NCBI RefSeq assembly: GCF_002251855.1
Contig: NZ_NOXW01000022.1
Coordinates: forward strand, 124,001 to 188,000
Source of the DNA: Rhodoferax sp. TH121
Lineage (GTDB): Bacteria; Pseudomonadota; Gammaproteobacteria; Burkholderiales; Burkholderiaceae_C
Direction: 5' to 3'
DNA length: 64,000 nucleotides
Notes under the pieces: model-generated
Seen by the model: the letters and a program-made list of their open reading frames with translations, nothing else
Databases searched by the model: none
What the model was told of the DNA's origin: nothing
Shown here: one piece after another, positions 45,764 through 54,457 of the stretch
Layout: each line of letters opens with the position of its first letter
How positions within the stretch are numbered: the first letter of the stretch is position 1
Position numbers and translations under genes: made by a program

Positions 45764-46301
45764 AGGGGCGTTTGGTGAACGACAGCGTGACCTCGCCCAG
45801 GCGCATGCCGAATTTGGACATGGTGGCCCTGTTGAGCATCACGGTGTCGGTCATGAGGTACATCCAGTCGTCAAACTGGACGTCGTAGACCGATCCATCC
45901 ACCGGCAGGCTCAGGGTATAGGTCCAGTAGAAGGTATTGCCGCGCGCCTGACCCTGGGCAGTGCCCACCACGTCGTCGGCAGTGCCGGTGTAGCGGCCGT
46001 CCGGCAGCTTCTTCAGGCGCCAGATGCGTTTTTGTGTGGTGCCATCGGAGTACGTGAAGTCCTCATCCAGCACGCCCTCGTCGCCCTGCCAGCTGCAGCG
46101 CATCACCACGGTGAAGCGCTTGACGACGGCGCCCGAGCGGTCGGTGAACACGCCATAGGCATCGAGCACGCCATTGAAGTACTGCTGCAGGTCCAACACC
46201 GGTTTTTCACTGCGGTACTGGTCAATACTTTGGGTGCTGCAGCCACCCAGCGCAAGGGCGCTGGCTGCGGTGGCGGCGCTGAGGAGCAGGCGTCGTTTCA
46301 T
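45762..46301 (-). CDS. DUF3833 lipoprotein
   Basis: A 179-residue lipoprotein with a signal sequence ending in lipobox LALGGC (Cys21). The mature domain contains LQQYFNGVLDAYGVFTDRSG, DEDFTYSDGTTQKRIW and DDWMYLMTDTVMLNRATMSKFG, matching DUF3833. It may be a lipocalin-like lipid carrier (inference). Its start overlaps the MFS gene stop by four bases. Confidence 0.9.
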   Translation of the reverse strand: MKRRLLLSAATAASALALGGCSTQSIDQYRSEKPVLDLQQYFNGVLDAYGVFTDRSGAVVKRFTVVMRCSWQGDEGVLDEDFTYSDGTTQKRIWRLKKLPDGRYTGTADDVVGTAQGQARGNTFYWTYTLSLPVDGSVYDVQFDDWMYLMTDTVMLNRATMSKFGMRLGEVTLSFTKRP

Positions 46302-47578
46302 GGGGTCTTCCGGAGGGTGAGGGTGTAGAGCAAAACGGCAGCCAGCGCTTTGAGAGCACACGGCAGCAGGCAGTAAGCGATGGTGAGGACCTGCAGGGCG
46401 GCGGGGTCGCGGGTGCCTGGCGTGTAGCCCAGCAAGCCCAGCAGGGGCAGGGCCACGCCCGCGGCCAATGCCAGGTTGAGCTTGGTGGCAAAGTTCCACC
46501 AGCCAAAGTAGGCTCCTTCGGCACGTCCGCGGTCGCCAGCGGCGGCAATGGTGCCGGCCAGCAGGGCGCCGGGTAGGGCCAGGTCGGTGCCCAAGGCCAC
46601 GCCCGATAGCACGCACACCAGTACAAAGCCCAGGCTGTCCCCCGCGCCCAACTGGGTGGCGAAGACAAACACCGCCATGGACAGCACCATGCCCACCAGC
46701 CAGGTGCGCCCCAGGCCCAGGCTTGGCACCACGCGCAGCCACAGTGGCAGGGCGAGGGCCGCGCAGACAAAGTAGCTGCCCAGGAACACCGCCTCCATGC
46801 CCTGCGGCGCCTGCAGGCGGTCTTGCACAAAAAACAGAATTAACGTGGCCGGCACGGCGCTGGCAATGCCGTTGACAACAAAGACCGCCAGCAGGGCCCG
46901 AAAGGCGGGCCGCGTGAACGGCAACCAGACGGAGGCTGGCTGGCCTGCGGAGAAGCCCGCTTCCGCCGTCGCCGCTGTGCCGCTCGGGGGCTGGCGAGCT
47001 ACCCGCCAGGCACCCCAGCCAGCGGTAAGTGCTATTAAAAACAGAGCGGCTGTCGCAGGTAATCCAAGGGCTAGCGGTGCAATCGATGCCAAAACGACAC
47101 CCAGCAGGCCCAGCCCTTCGCGCCAGGCCACCACGCGGCTGCGCTGCAGCTCGTCCCCTCCCAGCCGCGCGCCCCAGGCCTGGTGCAGGATGCTCAAGGC
47201 GCTGTAGGCGGTGTAAGTGACCACCAGGCATACGGCAGCCCACAACACAAGCGCGCCGGGGCTGCGCACCTGCGGGGAAAACAGCAACACAAAACCAGCG
47301 CCCAAAACCCCACAGGCCAACGCAGCCCAGGCCAGCACGGCACGCAACGATCGGGCGAACAGGTGGTCGCTCCAGCGGCCCAACAGGGGATCAATCACCG
47401 CGTCAAACAGTCGCGCGGCCAGCAGCACCAGGCCCAGCGTGGCCAGTGGCACACCAAAGGTGGTGGCGTAGTGGTTGGGTAAGGTGACGTACAGCGGCAG
47501 CGCAACAAAGGCCAGAGGCAGACCCATCAGGCCATAGCGCCAGCCAGCGTGCCAGTCGAAGGTGCTTGTGGGTGTCAT
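46298..47578 (-). CDS. MFS/GPH-type transporter of the lipid cluster
   Basis: A 426-residue transporter with twelve predicted helices. It shows the GPH-like loop ARLFDAVIDPLLGRWSD between helices 2 and 3 and KLNLALAAGVALPLLGLLGY in the second half. Annotated relatives are sugar/cation symporters, but members in this kind of cluster probably handle a lipid-derived compound. Start ATG 47578 overlaps the stop of the upstream gene. A stretch near 47030-47095 looks like an in-frame repeat of family 1. Confidence 0.87.
   Translation of the reverse strand: MTPTSTFDWHAGWRYGLMGLPLAFVALPLYVTLPNHYATTFGVPLATLGLVLLAARLFDAVIDPLLGRWSDHLFARSLRAVLAWAALACGVLGAGFVLLFSPQVRSPGALVLWAAVCLVVTYTAYSALSILHQAWGARLGGDELQRSRVVAWREGLGLLGVVLASIAPLALGLPATAALFLIALTAGWGAWRVARQPPSGTAATAEAGFSAGQPASVWLPFTRPAFRALLAVFVVNGIASAVPATLILFFVQDRLQAPQGMEAVFLGSYFVCAALALPLWLRVVPSLGLGRTWLVGMVLSMAVFVFATQLGAGDSLGFVLVCVLSGVALGTDLALPGALLAGTIAAAGDRGRAEGAYFGWWNFATKLNLALAAGVALPLLGLLGYTPGTRDPAALQVLTIAYCLLPCALKALAAVLLYTLTLRKTP
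47030..47095 (+). repeat. possible family-1 repeat copy embedded in coding sequence (copy F)
   Basis: GCTATTAAAAACAGAGC, GGCTGTCGCAGGTAATCCAA, GGGCTAGCGGTGC and a tail ATCGATGCCAAAA follow the order of elements in the intergenic copies. It lies antisense inside the MFS transporter gene, where it encodes a hydrophobic segment (ASIAPLALGLPATAALFLI). Chance similarity is not excluded. Confidence 0.45.
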
Positions 47579-48144
47579 GGCCGCAGACCCGCCAGCAGCT
47601 CCCCGCGCAGGCGCGGCTCGCTGGTCCAGGGCGCCAGCCAAATGCCAAAGAAGGGCGGGCCAAAGGCTGGGTCGGCTACCGTGGCATGGGGCTTGCCGTT
47701 GAAGAAGAAGCGTGTGCCTGCGCCCGGCGTGTAGAGGCCTGTGAGGCGGTCGCCCTCTTGCACATCAGGAAAGGCTTGTTGCATCGCTTGCAGCCAGCGC
47801 TGTTCGGTGGCGGCATCTAGCGGGCCACTACGGCGCATCTCTTGCACGGAACGCTCGGCGATGGAGGCGCCCTTGAGCGCGCGCAGGTAACGCAGCTCCA
47901 GCGCCAGGGGCTGGCTGGCGTACTGCGCAGCGTCAAATCCGGGTGTGACCCAGAGTTGCGCGTCGTAAATGGAGAGCCCGAAGACGCGCATGCGCGTGGC
48001 CCCCGCCGACTTGGCTTGCGGCAGCTGGGCTTGTACTTCCGGCGGCATCACGACCTGCGCGCGCGCCATACCGGCCAGGCAGAGCGCGCCCAGGCTGGCG
48101 CCCCAGTGCAACAGGGTTCGGCGGGTGGGCAGGGAGCGGCGCAT
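47575..48144 (-). CDS. chalcone isomerase-like periplasmic protein
   Basis: A 189-residue protein with a twin-arginine-like or Sec signal (RRTLLHWGASLGALCLAGMARA) cut near residue 29. The mature domain shows the chalcone-isomerase-like fold pattern (ATRMRVFGLSIYDAQLWVTPG, LELRYLRALKGASIAERSVQEM, RFFFNGKPHATVADPAF). Bacterial members lack flavonoid activity as far as known and may bind fatty acids. It overlaps the MFS gene by four bases and is 17 bp from the cyclopropane synthase-like gene. Confidence 0.88.
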   Translation of the reverse strand: MRRSLPTRRTLLHWGASLGALCLAGMARAQVVMPPEVQAQLPQAKSAGATRMRVFGLSIYDAQLWVTPGFDAAQYASQPLALELRYLRALKGASIAERSVQEMRRSGPLDAATEQRWLQAMQQAFPDVQEGDRLTGLYTPGAGTRFFFNGKPHATVADPAFGPPFFGIWLAPWTSEPRLRGELLAGLRP

Positions 48145-48161
48145 GGGTAATACCGGCAGGG

Positions 48162-49397
48162 TCAGGCCGCGCGCTTTTGCAGTGTGTACTGCACTACGTC
48201 GATATTGCGTTCGTCAAAAGCCGCTTCGCAGTACGCCAGGTAGAACTCCCAAATCCGCATGAAGCGTTGGTCAAAGCCAGCGGCCATCACACGTTCGCGC
48301 TCGGTCAGGAAGGCATCGCGCCAGCGGCGCAGGGTCTCGGCATAGTCGGGACCAAAGGCGTATTCGTCCACCACCTCCAGCCCAGCCGCAGCGGCCTGCG
48401 CGCGGAACTCGCGCGGGCAGGGCAGGCAACCGCCGGGGAAGATGTACTGCTGGATGAAGTCAGTCGAGTTGATGTAGCGCTCAAACAGCGCGTCATCGAT
48501 CACGATGCTTTGCACGCAGGCACGGCCACCGGGCTTGAGCAGCTTGGCCACGCTGGCAAAGTAGGTGGGCCAGTACTCGCGGCCTACGGCTTCTACCATC
48601 TCAATCGAGCAGATGGCATCGAAAGGTGCGTCGGCAATGTCACGGTAGTCCTGCAGGCGCAAGTCCGCGCGCTCCTGCACGCCAAAGCGTTGCATGCGTT
48701 CGCGCGCAAAGGCCAGCTGCTCGGTGCTCAGCGTGACGCCGGTGATGGAGGCATTGAATTCGGTGGTGGCCATCTCGGCCAGCGCACCCCAGCCGCAGCC
48801 AATCTCCAGCAGCCGGTCACCGGCCTGCACGCCAGCCATGGACAGGGCGCGCCGCACCTTGGCCTTTTGTGCATCGGCCATGGGCTGCTCGGTGTTGCCC
48901 GCGAAGATGGCGGACGAGTAGTTCATGGTCTCGTCCAACCACAACGTGTAGAAGGCATTGCCCAGGTCGTAGTGGGCGTGGATGTTCTTCTGGCTGTTGG
49001 CCTTGGTGTTGCGGTTCAGCAGGTGTTTGATGCGGTACAGCAAGCGCCCGGCCCAGGTGCCGTAGATCACGCCTTCCACCTCAGCGCGGTTTTTCACCAG
49101 CACGCGCAGCAGCTCGGTCAGGTTGGGGGTGCTCCAGTCGCCCGCAATAAAGCTCTCGGCAAAACCGATGTCGCCCGACTTGAGCGCGGCGCTGCACACA
49201 TTCCAGTTGTGCAACTGCAAGCTGGCGTGGGGCAGGGCTTCGCCGCCAAAGCGCTGGGTGCTGCCGTCGGGCAGCTGCACGGTCAGGCTACCGTGGCGCA
49301 GGCGTTGCAGCAGCTTGAGCACGGTGCGTGCCGCAGCGGGCGTGCCATGGGGCAGGGTAAAAGTCGATACGCCAGAGGTAATGCTATTGGTGTTCAT
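48162..49397 (-). CDS. cyclopropane-fatty-acyl-phospholipid synthase-family methyltransferase
   Basis: A 411-residue SAM-dependent enzyme that modifies unsaturated acyl chains of membrane phospholipids. The N-terminal helical lipid-binding domain (1-130) contains GFAESFIAGDWSTPNLTELL. The SAM motif is LLEIGCGWGALAEMA, with EMVEAVGREYWPTYF and IFPGGCLPCPREF later. In clusters of this kind the enzyme may make a methylated or furan fatty-acid precursor rather than a plain cyclopropane (inference). Confidence 0.93.
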   Translation of the reverse strand: MNTNSITSGVSTFTLPHGTPAAARTVLKLLQRLRHGSLTVQLPDGSTQRFGGEALPHASLQLHNWNVCSAALKSGDIGFAESFIAGDWSTPNLTELLRVLVKNRAEVEGVIYGTWAGRLLYRIKHLLNRNTKANSQKNIHAHYDLGNAFYTLWLDETMNYSSAIFAGNTEQPMADAQKAKVRRALSMAGVQAGDRLLEIGCGWGALAEMATTEFNASITGVTLSTEQLAFARERMQRFGVQERADLRLQDYRDIADAPFDAICSIEMVEAVGREYWPTYFASVAKLLKPGGRACVQSIVIDDALFERYINSTDFIQQYIFPGGCLPCPREFRAQAAAAGLEVVDEYAFGPDYAETLRRWRDAFLTERERVMAAGFDQRFMRIWEFYLAYCEAAFDERNIDVVQYTLQKRAA

Positions 49398-49425
49398 GGG
49401 CTTCTCACGGGTCGTACAAAGGGGT

Positions 49426-50211
49426 TTAGCGGCTGGTCAGGTGGGCTGGTGGCACGGGTTTGTGGAAAAAGCGGACTTTTTTGAGCCACAGCTTCAGTGC
49501 TTGCCAGTGGATGCGTGCCACCACACCCAGCGTCATGGCCGGGTAGGTCCACAGTGCGCGGCGCGAACTGTGCGGGTTCAGGACTTCCAGCGCACCGCTT
49601 ACGCTGGTCTCGATCAGCGGGCCTTGCGCGTCGTCGTAGTCAATGCGCGCCACGGTGCGTCGCAGGTCGGGTGTGAGCATGAAGCGGAAGCGGTAGCCTC
49701 CCTCGACCGGGCAGAACGGTGACACATGGAAGACCTTGTTGGCGCGCAGCTCGGCGCCATAACGGGGCTGGTCCAGCAAGTAGCAGTGGCGCTCGCCAAA
49801 GGTGTTGTTCACCTCCACCACAATGGCGCGCAAGCTGCCATCCGTGCGGTGGCAGTACCAAAAGCTCACGGGCTTGAAGGTGAAGCCCAGCACACGCGGG
49901 TAGCAGTGCAGCCAGACTTCGCCGTCGGCGTCTGCAATGCCTTCAGCCAGCAAGAGTGCGTCGAGCCAAGCCAAGGCGCCGCCTTGTTCGGGCCCGCGCC
50001 CGTCGCCATGGTCGCGGTCGTAAAAGCTCAGGGGAGCCCAGCGGTTGCGCGCCAAATGGCCCGGGCCCTGCGCCTGAAGGCTGCGCATGGGCAGCATCAA
50101 AAAATAGGTGCCGTAGGAAAACGCATTGCGCACCGGGCGCAAGCGCGTGTGGCGTACCTGCCCGAAGCCCAGCAGCGCTGCTGTGGGGGGGAGATGTGCG
50201 CTGCCGTTCAT
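49426..50211 (-). CDS. DUF1365 family protein
   Basis: A 261-residue protein of DUF1365. It starts with a VRHTRLRPVRNAFSYGTYFL motif and continues with FKPVSFWYCHR, VEVNNTFGERHCYLL, KVFHVSPFCPVEGGYRFRF. The family is nearly always next to an FAD oxidoreductase and a Cfa-like gene, as here (4 bp and 28 bp gaps). The biochemical role is not firmly established. Confidence 0.92.
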   Translation of the reverse strand: MNGSAHLPPTAALLGFGQVRHTRLRPVRNAFSYGTYFLMLPMRSLQAQGPGHLARNRWAPLSFYDRDHGDGRGPEQGGALAWLDALLLAEGIADADGEVWLHCYPRVLGFTFKPVSFWYCHRTDGSLRAIVVEVNNTFGERHCYLLDQPRYGAELRANKVFHVSPFCPVEGGYRFRFMLTPDLRRTVARIDYDDAQGPLIETSVSGALEVLNPHSSRRALWTYPAMTLGVVARIHWQALKLWLKKVRFFHKPVPPAHLTSR

Positions 50212-50215
50212 GGCG

Positions 50216-51511
50216 TCAAGACTCCGCAGCCAACACGGCTTGCAGGCGTTTGGCCACGCTCAAGCCCGATTTCAGGCCATCTTCGTGGAACCCGTAACCG
50301 GTCCAGGCACCACAGAAATAGGTGCGGTGCTGGCCTTGCAAGGCGCCCACTTCGCCTTGGGCCCGGATGGCGGCCAAGTCGAACACCGGATGGGCGTAGT
50401 CATAGCTGCCATGGATGTGTTCGGGTGCAATGTCGCGCACCGGATTCAGCGACACGACCACGCTCTGTGCGAACGGCAGCGGCTGCAGCATATTGAGCAG
50501 GTAGTGCAGGCACACCCGCGTCGCGTCCTGTGCACCGTTGGCACTGCGTTCGTAGTTCCATGCCGCCCACGCGCGCCGCGATTGAGGTAGCACCGAGGTG
50601 TCGGTGTGCAGCACCGCGCGATTGGCCTGGTAGCGGATGGCGCCCAGCGTGGCCCGCTCTTGGGTCGTGGCGTCACTCAATAGCGCCAGCGATTGGTCGG
50701 AGTGGCTGGCGAGTACGACCTTGTCGAAGCGTTCGGTCTGCCCCCGGGAGGTGACGAGCACCCCGTCTGCGGTGCGCCGTACCGCCTCTACAGGGGTGTT
50801 CAGGCGCTTGTCCGCCACCTGCGCCACGATCTTTTCGACATAGTGCCTGGCGCCGCCAGCCACGGTCCACCACTGGGGCCGGTTGCTGACCTGGATCAGG
50901 CCGTGGTTGTGGCAAAAGCGGATCATGGTGGCCACGGGGAACTGCAGCATCTGGTCGGTCGGGCAGCTCCAGATGCAGCCCAGCATGGGCAGGAAGTACC
51001 AGTCGCGGAACTCGGCACTCAGGCGGTGCTGCTGCAAAAACTCTGACAGCGGCTGCATCAACTCCGTCTCGGCGTTGCGCACCGCAATGTCGGTGGCAAG
51101 TTGGTTGAAGCGCAGCACATCGCGCAACATGCGCAAAAAGCGCGGATTCACCAGATTGCTGCGCTGTGCAAACACCGTGCTCAGGGTGGAGCCGTTCCAT
51201 TCCAGCGGACCTCCGCGTTTCACGCCAGGCACCTGCACCGAGAAGGACATGTCCGATTTGGCAGTGTTCACGCCCAACTCGGCCAGCAGCGCAATCAAGT
51301 GCGGATACGTGCGTTCGTTGAAAACCAGAAAGCCTGTGTCGACGCCGTGGGTGACGGTTTCTCCGCGCGGGCCCGGCAGTGTCACATCCACCGTATGGGT
51401 GTGGCCACCAAAGTAGCTGCCGGCCTCGAACAGGGTGATGTCGGCCTGGCCACGCAGCGTGTGGGCGACGGCGAGGCCGGAAATGCCGGAACCAACAATG
51501 GCGATTTTCAT
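50216..51511 (-). CDS. FAD-dependent amine-oxidase-like oxidoreductase
   Basis: A 431-residue flavoprotein. The start is taken at MKIAIVGSGISGLAVAHTLRG, whose GxGxxG motif binds FAD. DTGFLVFNERTYPHL, an AGGARHYVEKIV loop and the C-terminal FCGAWTGYGFHEDGLKSG are typical of the family found with Cfa/DUF1365. It is the first gene of the minus-strand lipid operon. The 209-bp gap to the divergent diiron gene contains AT-rich sequence with a possible -10 (TATAGT) for this gene, but no clear ECF-type promoter. Confidence 0.9.
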   Translation of the reverse strand: MKIAIVGSGISGLAVAHTLRGQADITLFEAGSYFGGHTHTVDVTLPGPRGETVTHGVDTGFLVFNERTYPHLIALLAELGVNTAKSDMSFSVQVPGVKRGGPLEWNGSTLSTVFAQRSNLVNPRFLRMLRDVLRFNQLATDIAVRNAETELMQPLSEFLQQHRLSAEFRDWYFLPMLGCIWSCPTDQMLQFPVATMIRFCHNHGLIQVSNRPQWWTVAGGARHYVEKIVAQVADKRLNTPVEAVRRTADGVLVTSRGQTERFDKVVLASHSDQSLALLSDATTQERATLGAIRYQANRAVLHTDTSVLPQSRRAWAAWNYERSANGAQDATRVCLHYLLNMLQPLPFAQSVVVSLNPVRDIAPEHIHGSYDYAHPVFDLAAIRAQGEVGALQGQHRTYFCGAWTGYGFHEDGLKSGLSVAKRLQAVLAAES

Positions 51512-51720
51512 GACAGCGGGGCCGGTGAGGGCTTCGGAACAAACAGTGATTGAACTATAAAGTATTTTTGTGACTGGCTGGTAATTTTTTAATAGAATGG
51601 GTTTTACGTTGTGTGGCTGCATGAAAAACCTTGCTGCTTGCGGGGAAGCGTCATGGCTCTGTCAACGCCCTGACACACAGCCCGTCTAGAATCCCGCGAA
51701 ATTGGAACTGAAAGGTCGCC

Positions 51721-52590
51721 ATGCTTTACCCCGAACTCTTCAAACAGCTGGAATCCGTCCGCTGGGACATGGACAAGGACATTCCCTGGGCTGCATTTGA
51801 GGGAGACAAGCTCTCTGACGAGCAGGCCGCCACCATCAAGATGAACGCCATCACCGAATGGGCGGCCTTGCCGGCTACCGAGATGTTCCTGCGCGACAAC
51901 CGGGGGGACAGCGATTTTTCCGCCTTTATGTCCATCTGGTTTTTTGAAGAGCAGAAGCACTCGCTGGTGCTGATGGAGTACCTGCGCCGTTTCCGCCCCG
52001 ACATGGCACCCACCGAGGAAGAGTTGCACGCGGTGCGCTTCGAGTTTGACCCTGCGCCCGTGCTGGAAACGCTGATGCTGCACTTCTGCGGCGAAATCCG
52101 CTTGAACCACTGGTATCGCCGCGCCAGCGAGTGGCATACCGAGCCGGTCATCAAGGCGATCTACACCAAACTCAGCCAGGACGAGGCTCGCCACGGTGGC
52201 GCCTACCTGCGCTACATGAAGCGTGCGATCAGCAATTTCGGTGTGGAAGCCAAGAGTGCCTTTGCCAAAGTCGGGGTGCTCATGGCCTCTGCGCGCCGCA
52301 CGGCCCAGGCCCTGCACCCAACCAACCTGCATGTGAACAAGGCGCTCTTTCCGCGCGACACGGTGCAGAGTCGCCTGCCCAACCCCGAATGGCTGGAGCA
52401 CTGGCTGGACAAACAGATCAACTTTGATGCGGTGTGGGAGACCAAGGTGGTTGAACGCATTCTGCACAACATGAGCTTGCTCATGGAGCGCAGCTTTACC
52501 ACCGTGCAAGAGCTCAACAAGTTCCGCAAAGAGCTGGCCCGTGATCTGGGTGCCAGCCTGGACGGCGTCGCGTCACCAAGGGCGGTCTGA
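51721..52590 (+). CDS. ferritin-like diiron protein, acyl-ACP desaturase-like
   Basis: A 289-residue all-helical protein with the spacing of diiron ligands: Glu in LPATEMFLRD, EEQKH, GEIRLNHW and DEARH. This resembles type 2 fatty-acid (acyl-ACP) desaturases and related ferritin-like oxygenases. Orientation is divergent from the FAD/DUF1365/Cfa operon, consistent with a lipid-modifying oxidase. Its last 18 bp overlap the next gene tail to tail. The electron donor and product are unknown. Confidence 0.85.
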   Translation: MLYPELFKQLESVRWDMDKDIPWAAFEGDKLSDEQAATIKMNAITEWAALPATEMFLRDNRGDSDFSAFMSIWFFEEQKHSLVLMEYLRRFRPDMAPTEEELHAVRFEFDPAPVLETLMLHFCGEIRLNHWYRRASEWHTEPVIKAIYTKLSQDEARHGGAYLRYMKRAISNFGVEAKSAFAKVGVLMASARRTAQALHPTNLHVNKALFPRDTVQSRLPNPEWLEHWLDKQINFDAVWETKVVERILHNMSLLMERSFTTVQELNKFRKELARDLGASLDGVASPRAV

Positions 52591-53802
52591 AGCCGGGGCC
52601 GCAGTGAGCGGCAGCAGCCGCTCCAGGTTGATCTGCACCTTCACATCGCGGTGGGCCACGCTGGCCACAATGCGGTATTCGCGCAGGCTGCTGTCGCGGA
52701 TCGTGGGCTCCACGGTTGGCAGCCCGGCACGGTTGATCAACACGGCCACGCGCGGCGTGGTGGTGTTGGCGCCACGCTTGATCACCACGGCGACCTCATT
52801 GGTGGCCAGGCGCACAAACGAACCGGGTTGGTAAATACCCACCGCCTTGATCAGGGCTGCACCGGCTTCGTCAATCGCTTTTTTCTCGTCAAAGTAGCAG
52901 GCCTGCATGGCCGCGGCGGGGGCAATCGGTGCCCGCGCCGCCCGCGGGGCCAAGCGCGCGGCGAACATGTCGGCCCGTTGGATCAGGCGGGCCATGCGCT
53001 GCGCGCGGCTGCGTGTAGCCAGTGGGCCCGGAGCTTGGGTGTGGTGGCCCTGCACGGCTTCCAGCCAGTCGGGCTCGCCAATGCCCATGGACCGCAATTG
53101 CTCGGCTGAACGCTGGGCGTGGCTGTTGATCGCCGCGCGCTGGGTGGAGCTGGGAGGCTCCAACTGCAGGGCCAGACGGTCCTGCAATTCGGTCATTGCC
53201 ACATTCATGGTCAGGGCGGCACGCACCACCAAGTCCTGGTCTTCGGCTGGCCAGTTCAGCACATCCTTGGCGGCCAGGCCACACATCACGCTCACTAGCA
53301 TGGCATGGGTGGCGCTGTACATATGGGTATCGGTGGCAGACAGGTAGATCAGTGCGAACAGGGTGCCGTCGGGGTTGCGCAGGCTGTGGCGTTGCAGCTG
53401 GCGCAGCAGGCGGTTTAGTCGGTCGGCAAACGAAGTGGGGTGGGTGTCACGCAGCAGGGCATTGGCGATCTCTTGCAGGTCCAGCCAGTCCATGCGATCG
53501 TCCTGCTCGGCCTGGCGTTCCGCACCCGAATCGCCCGAAATCTGGGCTCCGGCAATCTCGCCCAGTGGCTTGTCTTCGCGCACCAGGTCATACAGGCGCT
53601 CCACGTAGGCTCGGTGGTGCGCTTCCGAGTCGCCTACATCGATATACAAACCGCCACCGCGCTGGGAAATTTCGTCCAGTTCGCGGCGTGAAACGACCAC
53701 AAAAGACTTGCGAGCCAGCAGAACGCCGTCCTTGTCCATCAACGGAAAGGGCAGTGGTTGGCCCAAGCGAATGGACTCGATATTGACGGGGACAAGGTGC
53801 AT
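52573..53802 (-). CDS. degenerate HD-GYP-type signalling protein
   Basis: A 409-residue protein. An N-terminal domain (1-70, RLGQPLPFPLMDKDGVLL) is like the DUF3391/HD-GYP lead domain. The middle (about 140-290) follows the HD-GYP helix order, with THAMLVSVMC, INSHAQRSAEQLR and VQGHHTQ, then RADMFAARLAPR. The metal-binding HD dyad is replaced by MN (ALTMNVAMTEL) and no GYP is seen. It is therefore probably not an active c-di-GMP phosphodiesterase but a binding or partner protein. A PilZ-like or SH3-like tail (about 330-390) is possible. Confidence 0.75.
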   Translation of the reverse strand: MHLVPVNIESIRLGQPLPFPLMDKDGVLLARKSFVVVSRRELDEISQRGGGLYIDVGDSEAHHRAYVERLYDLVREDKPLGEIAGAQISGDSGAERQAEQDDRMDWLDLQEIANALLRDTHPTSFADRLNRLLRQLQRHSLRNPDGTLFALIYLSATDTHMYSATHAMLVSVMCGLAAKDVLNWPAEDQDLVVRAALTMNVAMTELQDRLALQLEPPSSTQRAAINSHAQRSAEQLRSMGIGEPDWLEAVQGHHTQAPGPLATRSRAQRMARLIQRADMFAARLAPRAARAPIAPAAAMQACYFDEKKAIDEAGAALIKAVGIYQPGSFVRLATNEVAVVIKRGANTTTPRVAVLINRAGLPTVEPTIRDSSLREYRIVASVAHRDVKVQINLERLLPLTAAPASDRPW

Positions 53803-53864
53803 ACAGTCGGCGGATTATGCAATGCCGCCCAAGAGCGCAGCGCCGTGCTGCTAGCATTGCCCGC

Positions 53865-54359
53865 ATGTCATCTATCGACCCAACTCCGGCATTTCTTCAA
53901 AAAATTGTGGACGCTAGCACCTTGGAGGCGCGGTTGGCCACGCTGCCACGCCCCTGGGTGTTTACCAACGGCGTGTTTGACGTGTTGCACCGCGGCCATG
54001 TGATGTATCTGGCGCAAGCGCAGGCGTTGGGTGGCAGCCTGATCGTGGCGCTCAACACGGACGCTTCGGTCAAGCGCCTGGGCAAGGGTGAGGACCGACC
54101 GCTCAATGCGGAGGCCGATCGCGCCATTGTCATGGCCAGCCAAGAGGCAGTGAGCCTGGTCACTTGGTTTGGGGAAGACACGCCGGTGGAGATCATCGCG
54201 CGCATCCGCCCCGACATATTGGTGAAAGGCGGAGACTACGACATGGCCAAGCTGCCCGAGACGAAACTCGTTGAGTCTTGGGGAGGGCACGCGCTGGCGC
54301 TGCCCTTTGTGGCTGGCTACTCCACGACCAAGCTGGTGCAGCGGATTCGGGCGAGTTGA
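53865..54359 (+). CDS. rfaE2: D-glycero-beta-D-manno-heptose 1-phosphate adenylyltransferase
   Basis: A 164-residue nucleotidyltransferase equivalent to the C-terminal half of HldE (RfaE2/HldC). It makes ADP-heptose for the LPS inner core. Seen are FTNGVFDVLHRGHVMYLAQA with the HxGH motif, NTDASVKRLGKGEDRPLN, DILVKGGDYD and PFVAGYSTTKLVQRI. Start ATG 53865 is the one just before SSIDPTPAFLQK. It is a stand-alone enzyme, so a separate RfaE1 kinase is expected elsewhere. Confidence 0.95.
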   Translation: MSSIDPTPAFLQKIVDASTLEARLATLPRPWVFTNGVFDVLHRGHVMYLAQAQALGGSLIVALNTDASVKRLGKGEDRPLNAEADRAIVMASQEAVSLVTWFGEDTPVEIIARIRPDILVKGGDYDMAKLPETKLVESWGGHALALPFVAGYSTTKLVQRIRAS

Positions 54360-54391
54360 AACCACGCTGCGCAGCGGCCTTGTGGTGAAGG

Positions 54392-54457
54392 ATGCTATTT
54401 AATTTATAGCTTTTTGCGCAGTATCCATAAGGGTTTAGGGCCAAAAATGCTTCAAAT
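54392..54457 (+). repeat. dispersed hairpin repeat, family 1, copy D
   Basis: GCTATTTAATTTATAGC (perfect GCTAT/ATAGC stem), TTTTTGCGCAGTATCCATAA and GGGTTTAGGGCC...TGCTTCAAA. It fills the gap between convergent rfaE2 and glnE, starting 33 bp after the rfaE2 stop. Confidence 0.75.

Noticed and set aside
46302-47243. Upstream in-frame extension of the DUF3833 gene
   Set aside because: It overlaps the MFS gene in another frame, and the lipoprotein signal with lipobox starts at 46301.
48177-49484. 435-codon plus-strand open frame over the cyclopropane synthase-like gene
   Set aside because: Antisense to a gene with complete SAM motifs; no ribosome site or known motif.
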